This document shows, piece by piece, positions 15,596 through 22,383 of a DNA stretch of 29,402 nucleotides. Within the stretch, counting starts at the first letter, position 1. Every line of letters starts with the position of its first letter. This DNA is from an uncultured Clostridia bacterium. GTDB taxonomy: Bacteria; Bacillota_A; Clostridia; Christensenellales; CAG-138. The position numbers and the translations under genes were made by a program. The notes below the pieces were generated by a model that saw only the letters and a program-made list of their open reading frames with translations, did no database searches and was not told the DNA's origin. Location: NCBI GenBank assembly GCA_946623765.1, contig CAMORL010000008.1, positions 1 to 29,402 on the forward strand. The letters are read 5' to 3'.

Positions 15596-16996
15596 ATGCG
15601 TAACAATGAACAACGCGGCATGTCCGTCCTTCGCGTGATCGCGGCGGTTTTTGCAAACCTGACGGCCATTCTGTCCGCAAACTACACGGTCTTTTACATC
15701 CTGGACCACTTCAATTCGAATATGCACTTCGTGGTGCATTCGGAGTTCTTTCTGACGAAGTATCTGCACCTCATTCTTCCGGTGCTGCTTCTGCTGACGG
15801 GTCTCTTTTATCTGCTCGTTCTGGCAGGCGGCGGATTCCGGAAGACCAGACTCAAACCGTCGGCGCTTGTCGCGGTCATCGTCATTGACATCATCCTTGC
15901 AGGCGCGTTTGCGATGACCGTCAACGCGCGCGCATTCGGCTGGTGGCCTTTCAAGTACGAGCAGCAGGAACAGCAGCCGGTAGCGCTGGCAACACTGGTT
16001 CCCACGCAGCAGCCGACGGCGGAACCCGCGGAAACACCGGTGCCGGAAACGCCCGTTCCGACGGACGCGCCGACGCTTGCGCCGAATGAAACGCCCGCGC
16101 CGGAAACGCCGACGCCGGAGCCCACCGAAGAGCCGACGCCGGAACCGACGCCGATCGCAGGTCTTTTGGGCGATAAATACAAAGAAAAGTTCTCGGACGG
16201 CGATCCGGTCGTTTCGGAACCGAATACGAGCGAAACCCTCGAGGACGGAACCGTCCGCACGCTGATCTATACCTATGCGGGCAGGGAAGTCGCGATCGAG
16301 CTCTATCATTATCAGAAGGGCAAGCTCGAATATCAGATCGCCGATCTGTATCTGCGCAGCATCGACAAGCTGACTGCGATCTATGAAGCGGATCAGGCAA
16401 AGGCGAAGGATTTGGTCGAATTTGCACGCAGCGGCAACGCGCTGATCGCCGTCAATTCCGACTACTTCTCCAACAACGCAAAGGACGAAGGTCTGATCCT
16501 GCGCAACGGCATGATGATCAAGAACCACGGCTGCAGGCACGCGGATCTCTGCGTCATCTATCAGGACGGCACGGTGCGCTGCTTCGACTGCCGCAAGGAC
16601 AACATCGACAACAACGAGATCCTCGCGAGCTATCCGTACCATTCCTTCTACTTCGGACCTTCGCTGCTCGATGCGGACGGCAACGCAAAGACGAAGTTCA
16701 ACTCCACGCTCGACCCGCAGAACCCGCGTACGGCGTTCGGCTACTATGAGCCCGGACACTATGCGTTTATCGGCGTGCTCGGCACGCGCGGCGTCAAGGA
16801 TATCAACGGAAGGTCGCTCGGCAGCGGGAAATCGCCGGGACTCAGCCTGTCTGAACTGTCCGAGCTGTGCGCAAAGCTCGGCATGAAGGCAGCTTACAAC
16901 TTCGACGGCGGCGGATCGTCCGGCATGTACTGGAACGAGAAACTGTTCGGTCACAACTCCCGCGTGACCGGCGACGCGCTCATCATCGTGGACTGA
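15596..16996 (+). CDS. Membrane-anchored phosphodiester glycosidase (NAGPA/DUF2233 family)
   Basis: The C-terminal domain (about 190-466) matches the family of N-acetylglucosamine-1-phosphodiester alpha-N-acetylglucosaminidase. Characteristic pieces are AVNSDYF, the FYFGPSLL region, RTAFGYY, and the C-terminal AYNFDGGGSSGMYWN with its glycine cluster. The N-terminus has three hydrophobic helices (about 11-35, 57-78 and 88-108). A Thr/Pro/Glu linker at 134-188 carries the enzyme away from the membrane, so it should act on sugar phosphodiesters outside the cell (wall polymers, teichoic-type chains or exopolysaccharide). The ATG at 15596 has CAGGGAG 5 bases upstream; earlier in-frame starts precede or overlap the promoter. 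A small membrane-protein gene follows after 15 bases. The exact substrate cannot be read from sequence. Confidence 0.86.
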   Translation: MRNNEQRGMSVLRVIAAVFANLTAILSANYTVFYILDHFNSNMHFVVHSEFFLTKYLHLILPVLLLLTGLFYLLVLAGGGFRKTRLKPSALVAVIVIDIILAGAFAMTVNARAFGWWPFKYEQQEQQPVALATLVPTQQPTAEPAETPVPETPVPTDAPTLAPNETPAPETPTPEPTEEPTPEPTPIAGLLGDKYKEKFSDGDPVVSEPNTSETLEDGTVRTLIYTYAGREVAIELYHYQKGKLEYQIADLYLRSIDKLTAIYEADQAKAKDLVEFARSGNALIAVNSDYFSNNAKDEGLILRNGMMIKNHGCRHADLCVIYQDGTVRCFDCRKDNIDNNEILASYPYHSFYFGPSLLDADGNAKTKFNSTLDPQNPRTAFGYYEPGHYAFIGVLGTRGVKDINGRSLGSGKSPGLSLSELSELCAKLGMKAAYNFDGGGSSGMYWNEKLFGHNSRVTGDALIIVD

Positions 16997-17011
16997 TCGG
17001 AGGAAACGGAT

Positions 17012-17254
17012 ATGAAGAAAAAGAAGGCATTGCTGACCGTCACCGGCGTCATCGCCGTCGTGACCGCGATCATCTATCTTGCCGTAGTTCTGCTGTTTGA
17101 AACCGATACCCTGCCGTACGACCAGACGGAAGCTCTGCTGCTCGTGCCGGGATATCTGCTGCTGCCGCTGCCGCTCGTCGGTTTCTTTGCAAGCGTTCTT
17201 CTGCAGATCTTCTCGGTGATTTCGACCAAAAAGCGTTCCGGAAAGAACAACTGA
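17012..17254 (+). CDS. Small two-helix membrane protein, function unknown
   Basis: 80 residues: a short basic start (MKKKK), a hydrophobic helix at about 7-29, a polar loop (ETDTLPYDQTE), a second helix at about 41-70, and a basic end (KKRSGKNN). Both ends should be cytoplasmic. GGAGG lies 10 bases before the ATG, and the gene begins 15 bases after the glycosidase stop, so the two are almost certainly co-transcribed and end at the terminator at 17284. I do not recognise a family. A supporting role for the membrane-anchored glycosidase is only positional inference. Confidence 0.75.
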   Translation: MKKKKALLTVTGVIAVVTAIIYLAVVLLFETDTLPYDQTEALLLVPGYLLLPLPLVGFFASVLLQIFSVISTKKRSGKNN

Positions 17255-17283
17255 CGCTCGAAAGAACCTCTGAACACATCCCG

Positions 17284-17312
17284 GAAGCCGGTTATCCGCC
17301 GGCTTCTTTTTT
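17284..17312 (+). terminator. Rho-independent terminator after the glycosidase operon
   Basis: GAAGCCGG, seven-base loop, CCGGCTTC, then six T. Perfect 8-bp stem 30 bases after the stop of the small membrane protein gene. Confidence 0.92.
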
Positions 17313-17334
17313 GTCGGTTCCTTTGCGATTTCTG

Positions 17335-17363
17335 TTGTAAAATCGCGAAAAAAGCAGTATACT
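17335..17363 (+). promoter_or_regulatory. Promoter of the polysaccharide deacetylase gene, probably leaderless
   Basis: TTGTAA (17335-17340), 17 bases, TATACT (17358-17363). Seven bases after the -10 is 17370, inside the ATGATG at 17369-17374, and no ribosome site is present. Confidence 0.6.
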
Positions 17364-17368
17364 TTCTC

Positions 17369-18268
17369 ATGATGAAACGATTGCTGATTTTGCTTCTGAT
17401 ATGCGCCGTGACCGTTTCCTGCACCGGAAAGATTGCAGGAACGATTCCGTCTGTGCAGGAACCGGAAAGACATACGGTTTCGGAGATTGAGATCGTCACG
17501 CTCACACCGACAGAGGAACCTACGCCCGAGCCGACGCCTACGCCCGCACCTACGCCGACGCCTACCCCTACGCCCACGCCGGAGCCCACGCCGGAACCGA
17601 CACCGGAACCCACGCCGACGCCCGAACCGACGCCGGATCCGGACCGCAGGATGGTTGCCCTGACGTTTGACGACGGACCGAACATGACCTATACCGCGAA
17701 ATTCCTCGATGTGCTGGAAAAGTACGACGTGCCGGGGACGTTCTTCGTGCTCGGTCAGAACATGAATCAAAAAGGCGCGGACGAGGTTTTGAAACGCATG
17801 TTCAGGCAGGGCTGCGAGATCGGCATCCACGGGCTCAAGCATACCGACATGAAGAAGCTCTCGCAGAAAAAGAACGAGCAGAACCTTGCGGAGATGAAGA
17901 AACGCCTCGTCGAACTTCTCGGCGAAACCTACGTTCCGCGGCTGATGCGTCCGCCGTACGGCAACAAGAACAGCGCGGTGCTGAAAGCGGTGAAGAACGC
18001 GGAGCTCGCGTGCATCCTGTGGTCGATCGACACGCGCGACTGGAGCAACCGCAACAAGACAAAGATCGTGAAGATTGTCAAAAAGGAAGTCAAAAACGGC
18101 TCGATCATCCTGTTCCACGATCGGATTTCTGCGACGCTCGAAGCGATCGACGAGCTGATCCCGTGGCTGCAGGAGCAGGGGTACGATCTGGTGACGGTGA
18201 CGGAGCTTCTGGAAAGCGCCGCGCCGATCGAATACGGGAAATCCTATCGGCAGAAGCCTGCAAAATGA
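17369..18268 (+). CDS. Exported polysaccharide deacetylase (NodB homology, CE4)
   Basis: Metal-dependent esterase-family-4 deacetylase removing N-acetyl groups from peptidoglycan or another surface glycan. The N-terminus is a signal peptide ending VTVSC (Cys18), a possible but imperfect lipobox, so it may be a lipoprotein. A Thr-Pro/Glu-Pro repeat linker spans 46-91. The NodB domain (94 to about 290) has all five motifs: TFDDGP at 99-104, HGLKH (motif 2), RPPYG (motif 3), the DTRDW segment (motif 4) and LFHD (motif 5). The start is one of two adjacent ATGs (17369 or 17372), at the predicted transcription start and without a ribosome site. It is a single-gene unit between two terminators. Peptidoglycan GlcNAc is the commonest substrate for such Firmicute proteins, but this is not proven here. 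Confidence 0.9.
   Translation: MMKRLLILLLICAVTVSCTGKIAGTIPSVQEPERHTVSEIEIVTLTPTEEPTPEPTPTPAPTPTPTPTPTPEPTPEPTPEPTPTPEPTPDPDRRMVALTFDDGPNMTYTAKFLDVLEKYDVPGTFFVLGQNMNQKGADEVLKRMFRQGCEIGIHGLKHTDMKKLSQKKNEQNLAEMKKRLVELLGETYVPRLMRPPYGNKNSAVLKAVKNAELACILWSIDTRDWSNRNKTKIVKIVKKEVKNGSIILFHDRISATLEAIDELIPWLQEQGYDLVTVTELLESAAPIEYGKSYRQKPAK
17504..17641 (+). repeat. In-gene tandem repeat encoding a Thr-Pro/Glu-Pro linker
   Basis: Near-periodic hexamers of the type ACGCCN/CCNACG run for about 138 bases inside the deacetylase gene and encode residues 46-91. Such imperfect 6-base repeats can change length by slippage without loss of frame, so linker length may vary between strains. Confidence 0.75.
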
Positions 18269-18335
18269 ATCCGGCAAAATGAAGAAAACGCACCGGATCT
18301 GCCTCGTTTTCCGTTTTCGATATCCGGTTTCCATC

Positions 18336-18358
18336 GGGACTTTACGGAGTCCCTTTTT
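18336..18358 (+). terminator. Rho-independent terminator after the deacetylase gene
   Basis: GGGACT, loop TTACGG, AGTCCC, then five T and a further T-rich run. It lies 67 bases after the stop. Confidence 0.82.
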
Positions 18359-18405
18359 CTTTGCCCGAACTTAGCGGCGCGCCGAAAAATGTCGCGCGGT
18401 TCCGC

Positions 18406-18434
18406 TTGACCGGACGGGCAATACCAAGTATACT
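18406..18434 (+). promoter_or_regulatory. Promoter of the trxB-nth-obgE-yhbY operon
   Basis: TTGACC (18406-18411), 17 bases, TATACT (18429-18434). One of the best consensus matches in the window; about 30 bases of leader to the trxB ATG. Confidence 0.75.
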
Positions 18435-18470
18435 GTATCTGTGAAATTATACGGAAACGAGGAATCTGTT

Positions 18471-19382
18471 ATGTTGGATACGGCAATTATCGGCGGAGGA
18501 CCGGCGGGACTTGCGGCAGGTCTGTACGCAGTGCGCGGAGGCGGAAACGTATGTCTCTTCGAGGAAATGTTTGCGGGCGGGCAGATTGTGAAAACGCACC
18601 GGATCGACAATTATCCGGGCATCTCGGACGGACCGGACGGCTATGCGCTTGCGGCGCGGTTCGAGGAACATGCGACTGCGTTCGGGCTGAAAATCGAATA
18701 CGGCGCGGTTTCGGAGCTTGTGCTGAACGAGGACCCGAAACACTTTCTGTTCAACGGCGAACGCATCGAGGCGAAGACCGTGATTCTTGCGACCGGCGCT
18801 TCTCCGAAAACGCTGGATGTCCCCGGCGAAAAGGAACTGACCGGACACGGCGTTTCCTATTGCGCGACGTGCGACGGCGCGTTCTATAAGAACCGTACGG
18901 CAACCGTCATCGGCGGCGGCGACACGGCGATCTCCGACGCGCTCTATCTTGCCAAGCTCTGCAAAAAGGTCAATGTCGTGCACCGGCGCGACGCGCTCCG
19001 CGCAAGCGCGATCCTTGCGGACGCCGCGCTGAAAACAGAGAACATCGAGTTTTTCTGGAACTGCGTGCCGGAAGCGTTTCTCGGGGAAAAGAAGCTCTCC
19101 GCGATCCGCTTGAGAAACCGTGTGACGGACGAGGTTTTCGATCTGGAAACCGACGGCGCGTTCGTGGCGGTCGGCGTGGTGCCGAGAACCGAACTGTTTG
19201 CCGGGGAGGTTGCGCTTGCGAAAAACGGCAGCGTCATCACGGACGAGCATATGGAAACGAGCGTGAAGGGCGTGTTTGCGGCGGGCGATGTCCGCAACAC
19301 ACCGCTCCGTCAGGTCGTGACCGCCTGTGCGGACGGCGCGATCGCCGCGACCTACGCATTGGAGGCGTCCCGTGTTAAGTGA
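18471..19382 (+). CDS. trxB: Thioredoxin reductase (NAD(P)H, FAD)
   Basis: Cytoplasmic flavoprotein passing electrons from NAD(P)H to thioredoxin (EC 1.8.1.9). The 303-residue length is slightly short of the common 310-320. The FAD dinucleotide site GGGPAG is at 8-13, the redox pair CATC at Cys131 and Cys134, the NAD(P)H site GGGDTA at 148-153, and the C-terminal FAD motif VFAAGDVR near 270-277. The ATG at 18471 has GAGGA 7 bases upstream; a GTG 30 bases earlier lies too close to the promoter. First gene of a four-gene operon; its last 11 bases overlap nth. Paralogues reduce other disulfide proteins, so the exact partner is a family inference. Confidence 0.92.
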   Translation: MLDTAIIGGGPAGLAAGLYAVRGGGNVCLFEEMFAGGQIVKTHRIDNYPGISDGPDGYALAARFEEHATAFGLKIEYGAVSELVLNEDPKHFLFNGERIEAKTVILATGASPKTLDVPGEKELTGHGVSYCATCDGAFYKNRTATVIGGGDTAISDALYLAKLCKKVNVVHRRDALRASAILADAALKTENIEFFWNCVPEAFLGEKKLSAIRLRNRVTDEVFDLETDGAFVAVGVVPRTELFAGEVALAKNGSVITDEHMETSVKGVFAAGDVRNTPLRQVVTACADGAIAATYALEASRVK

Positions 19383-20001
19383 AGCAAAACGCGCCGAAGC
19401 CCTTGACATTCTGAAGAAAACCTATCCGGACGCGAAGCCTGCGCTCCACTTTTCCTCGCCGTTCGAGCTGCTGGTGGCGACCATGCTTTCCGCGCAGTGC
19501 ACGGACAAGCAGGTGAACAAGTGCACCGACGTGCTGTTCCCGAAGTACAATACGCCGGAAGCGTTTGCGGCATTGGATTTTGAAACCCTCGAGCCGTACA
19601 TCAAAAGCTGCGGATTCTACCGCATGAAGGGCATGCACATTCTTGAAATGAGCAGGATCCTGCTTGAAAAGTACGGCGGTAAAGTACCCGAAACGCGCGA
19701 GGAACTGACCTCGCTTCCGGGTGTCGGAAGAAAGACCGCGAACGTCGTACTGTCCAACGCGTTCAAGGTTCCGGCGATCGCGGTCGACACGCACGTGTTC
19801 CGCGTCGCAAACCGCATCGGACTGGCCGAGGCGAAGGACGTAGAGAAAACCGAACAGCAGCTGATGGCGCATATTCCCGAACAGGACTGGGGCGACGCGC
19901 ATCACTGGCTCATCTATCACGGCAGACAGGTCTGCGCGGCGCAGCGCCCGAAATGTCCCGCCTGCCCCTTAAAGGAGATTTGCGAACATGCAGTTCATTG
20001 A
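19372..20001 (+). CDS. nth: Endonuclease III, DNA glycosylase/AP lyase
   Basis: Base-excision repair enzyme removing oxidised pyrimidines and cutting at abasic sites (EC 4.2.99.18). At 209 residues it has normal length. The helix-hairpin-helix LPGVGRKTA with the catalytic Lys, and the catalytic Asp in VDTHVFR, are present. The iron-sulfur cluster ligands follow C-x6-C-x2-C-x5-C near the end. The start is GTG 19372, 6 bases after GGAGG (19361-19365), inside the trxB coding end, giving an 11-base overlap; an upstream in-frame ATG would produce an unrelated basic extension. The second codon is the rare TTA. Its end overlaps obgE by 14 bases, so expression is coupled on both sides. Confidence 0.94.
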   Translation: MLSEAKRAEALDILKKTYPDAKPALHFSSPFELLVATMLSAQCTDKQVNKCTDVLFPKYNTPEAFAALDFETLEPYIKSCGFYRMKGMHILEMSRILLEKYGGKVPETREELTSLPGVGRKTANVVLSNAFKVPAIAVDTHVFRVANRIGLAEAKDVEKTEQQLMAHIPEQDWGDAHHWLIYHGRQVCAAQRPKCPACPLKEICEHAVH

Positions 20002-21259
20002 TAAAGCGACCATTCATATCAAGGCGGGCAACGGCGGCGACGGATGCGCCGCGTTCCATCGTGAAAAATACGTGATGAAGGGCGGACCTTCCGGCGGTGA
20101 CGGCGGCAGGGGCGGCAACATCGTATTCGTCGCGGATCCGCAGGCGTCCACACTGCTCGATTTCAAGCGCTATCGGCACTTCCGCGCCGAAGACGGCGAG
20201 CAGGGAAGAGCGGAACTGATGGCGGGCAAAAACGGCGAGGACCTGATCATTCGCGTGCCGGTCGGTACGATCGTGCGCGACGTCGAGACCGGCAGCATCG
20301 TCGCAGACATGAGCGAACCGGGCAAGACCCGCGTCGTGCTCTACGGCGGAAGAGGCGGCAAGGGCAACGCGCGCTTTGCGACGGCGACCAAACAGGCGCC
20401 GCGCTTTGCGCAGAACGGGGTCAAAACCGAGGAACGCACGGTCGAGCTTGAACTCAAGACGATCGCGGACGTCGGTATCATCGGGCTTCCGTCGGTCGGC
20501 AAGTCCACGATCCTTTCCGTGCTGACGAGCGCAAAGCCGAAGATCGCGGCATACCATTTCACGACGCTGACGCCGAATCTCGGTGTGGCGACGCGTTACG
20601 ACCGATCGTTCGTGATGGCGGATATTCCGGGACTCATCGAGGGCGCGGCGGAAGGCGCGGGACTCGGACACGATTTTTTAAGGCACATCGAGCGCACGCG
20701 CATCCTTGTGCACGTGCTCGATGCGTCCGGAAGCGAACTGCGCGATCCGCTGGACGACTATGAGAAGATCAATGCGGAGCTCGGCAAGTTCTCCGATGCG
20801 CTCGCGGCTTTGCCGCAGGTCGTCGCGTGCAACAAGATGGACATTCCTGGTGCGGCGGAAAACTACGAACGGATCAGAGAGACGCTCGAGCCGCAGGGCA
20901 TTCCGGTGTTTGCGGTGTCTGCCGCGACGACCGAGGGCTTCGGACCGATGCTTGACTGTGTTGTGAAGATGCTTGACGCGCTCCCGCCGGTGCGGGTCTA
21001 TGACGAGACCGAACTGCTGACCGGCGCGCAGTATGAAAAGGGCTTTACGGTTCATCGCGACGACGCGGGCGTTTACGTGGTGGAAGGCGGCGACGTGGAG
21101 CGCATCCTCGACACGACCGATCCGGAGGACGACGTTTCGATGCGCCGTTTCCAGCAGCTGCTGATCAAGACGGGCATCATCTCCGCGCTTCGCGAAATGG
21201 GCGCGAAGGACGGCGATACGATCCGCCTCGGTGAATGGGAATTTGACTTTACGGACTGA
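19988..21259 (+). CDS. obgE: GTPase Obg/CgtA
   Basis: Essential ribosome-associated GTPase acting in late 50S assembly and stress signalling. The N-terminal glycine-rich OBG domain occupies 1-158 (GGPSGGDGGRGGN region near 35-47). The G domain follows: G1 GLPSVGKST at 166-174, the DIPG G3 motif followed by LIEGAAEGAGLG, and NKMD (G4) at 282-285. The C-terminal OCT domain (about 340-423) typical of Firmicute Obg is present, with the late YDETELLTG and VVEGGDVERIL segments. The ATG has AAAGGAG with 10 bases spacing, within the end of nth. The partner yhbY follows after 14 bases, as in many bacteria where Obg and YhbY are neighbours. Confidence 0.96.
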   Translation: MQFIDKATIHIKAGNGGDGCAAFHREKYVMKGGPSGGDGGRGGNIVFVADPQASTLLDFKRYRHFRAEDGEQGRAELMAGKNGEDLIIRVPVGTIVRDVETGSIVADMSEPGKTRVVLYGGRGGKGNARFATATKQAPRFAQNGVKTEERTVELELKTIADVGIIGLPSVGKSTILSVLTSAKPKIAAYHFTTLTPNLGVATRYDRSFVMADIPGLIEGAAEGAGLGHDFLRHIERTRILVHVLDASGSELRDPLDDYEKINAELGKFSDALAALPQVVACNKMDIPGAAENYERIRETLEPQGIPVFAVSAATTEGFGPMLDCVVKMLDALPPVRVYDETELLTGAQYEKGFTVHRDDAGVYVVEGGDVERILDTTDPEDDVSMRRFQQLLIKTGIISALREMGAKDGDTIRLGEWEFDFTD

Positions 21260-21273
21260 GAAAGGAACATACT

Positions 21274-21543
21274 ATGACAGGCAAAGAACGCGCAGAACTG
21301 CGCAAACAGGCAAACACGCTGACCGCGATCTTTCAGATCGGCAAGGAAAACATCACGGAACCGCTCGTGGAAGCGGTCGACGCAGCTTTGAAAAAGCGCG
21401 AGCTCATCAAGCTGTCCGTGCTCGAAACGAGCGAGCTCTCCGCCAAGGAAGCGGCACAGCAGCTTGCAGAGGCGACAAACGCCGAGGTCATCCAGTGCAT
21501 CGGAAGAAAACTCGTGCTGTATCGCGAAAAGGAAGAGGAATAA
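21274..21543 (+). CDS. yhbY: YhbY-family (CRM domain) ribosome assembly RNA-binding protein
   Basis: An 89-residue single CRM-domain protein that binds pre-50S ribosomal RNA. The family features are visible: an N-terminal LRKQA(N) segment, FQIGKENITEPLVEAVD (about 20-36), the ELIKLSVL segment near 44-51 and the C-terminal IGRKLVLYR near 76-84. The ribosome site is AAAGGAA, 8 bases upstream. It is the last gene of the trxB operon, 14 bases after obgE; the pairing with obgE fits a shared role in large-subunit assembly. Confidence 0.92.
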   Translation: MTGKERAELRKQANTLTAIFQIGKENITEPLVEAVDAALKKRELIKLSVLETSELSAKEAAQQLAEATNAEVIQCIGRKLVLYREKEEE

Positions 21544-21573
21544 GCGCCCGTATTCCCGCAGGTTAACGGAAAG

Positions 21574-21604
21574 CGGAAGCCGTATCTTCGCACGGTTCCG
21601 GTTT
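21574..21604 (+). terminator. Weak or imperfect terminator after yhbY
   Basis: CGGAAGCCGT and ACGGTTCCG can pair with one bulged G around an eight-base loop, followed only by GTTTCGG. The T-run is poor, so termination here would be partial and some read-through into the ABC genes is likely. Confidence 0.35.
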
Positions 21605-21672
21605 CGGAATCCCGGAAAACCGTTTACAATAACGGTGTGAAAGGGCATACTTTCGCAAAAGGAGAAGAAACG

Positions 21673-22383
21673 ATGCTTACCATTCAAAACCTTGTGAAAT
21701 CCTACGGAAACGGACCGCGCGCGGTCGACGGGCTGACGCTTACGGTCGAGGCGGGCGACATCTACGGCTTCATCGGACACAACGGCGCGGGCAAGACGAC
21801 GACGCTGAAGTGCATTTCGGGCATTCTGCCGTTCGAGGAAGGCGAGATCCGGGTCGACGGCATCGACATTCAAAAGGATCCGATGGCGGCAAAGCGCATC
21901 ATGCGCTATATTCCGGACAATCCGGACCTCTATACGTTTCTCACGGGGACGGGATATTTGAATTTCCTCTGCGACATCTACGGCATCGACGAGACGACGC
22001 GAAGGGAACGCATCCGAAAATACGCCGCGCTCTTTGAGATCGAATCGAAACTCGGCGATCTGGTCGGCTCATACTCGCACGGCATGTGTCAGAAGCTCGC
22101 GCTGATCGGCGCGCTCATTCAGAAGCCGAAACTGCTGATGCTCGACGAGCCGTTTGTCGGGCTCGATCCGAAAGCGGCGCATACGCTGAAAGGCATCATG
22201 CGGGAGCTGTGCGAAACGGGCAGCGCAATCTTCTTCAGCACACACGTGCTGGAGGTCGCGGAGAAGCTCTGCAACAAGATCGCGATCATCAAAAACGGCA
22301 GACTGGTCGCCTCCGGTCCGATGGACGAGGTGCGCGGCGACCACTCGCTTGAAGATCTGTTTCTGGAGTTGACGGACGCATGA
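21673..22383 (+). CDS. ABC-2 type transporter ATP-binding protein
   Basis: ATPase for the large permease encoded next. It has 236 residues. Walker A GHNGAGKTT is at 35-43, the family-typical degenerate signature YSHGM at 134-138, Walker B LLMLDEP at 154-160 followed by FVGLDP, and the H-loop His in STHVLE. The YSHGM form and lack of any binding protein point to an exporter or lipid/peptide type system rather than an importer. The ATG at 21673 has AAAGGAG 8 bases upstream; an earlier in-frame GTG (21637) lies before it. The stop overlaps the permease start by ATGA. Substrate unknown; antibiotic or peptide export and envelope maintenance are possible. Confidence 0.9.
   Translation: MLTIQNLVKSYGNGPRAVDGLTLTVEAGDIYGFIGHNGAGKTTTLKCISGILPFEEGEIRVDGIDIQKDPMAAKRIMRYIPDNPDLYTFLTGTGYLNFLCDIYGIDETTRRERIRKYAALFEIESKLGDLVGSYSHGMCQKLALIGALIQKPKLLMLDEPFVGLDPKAAHTLKGIMRELCETGSAIFFSTHVLEVAEKLCNKIAIIKNGRLVASGPMDEVRGDHSLEDLFLELTDA

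Noticed and set aside
14003..18334. A continuous minus-strand frame of 1443 codons across the transglutaminase, glycosidase, small protein and deacetylase genes
   Set aside because: It lies in exact codon register with the plus-strand genes, so its stops would correspond to forward TTA, CTA and TCA codons, which these GC-rich genes avoid. Its product is Arg/His/Asp-rich without domains, and it crosses two promoters and a terminator. It is a shadow of codon usage.
22072..22089. Degenerate ABC signature (YSHGM instead of LSGGQ) suggesting a broken ATPase
   Set aside because: This form is common in ABC-2 type exporters, and Walker A, Walker B and the H-loop are intact.
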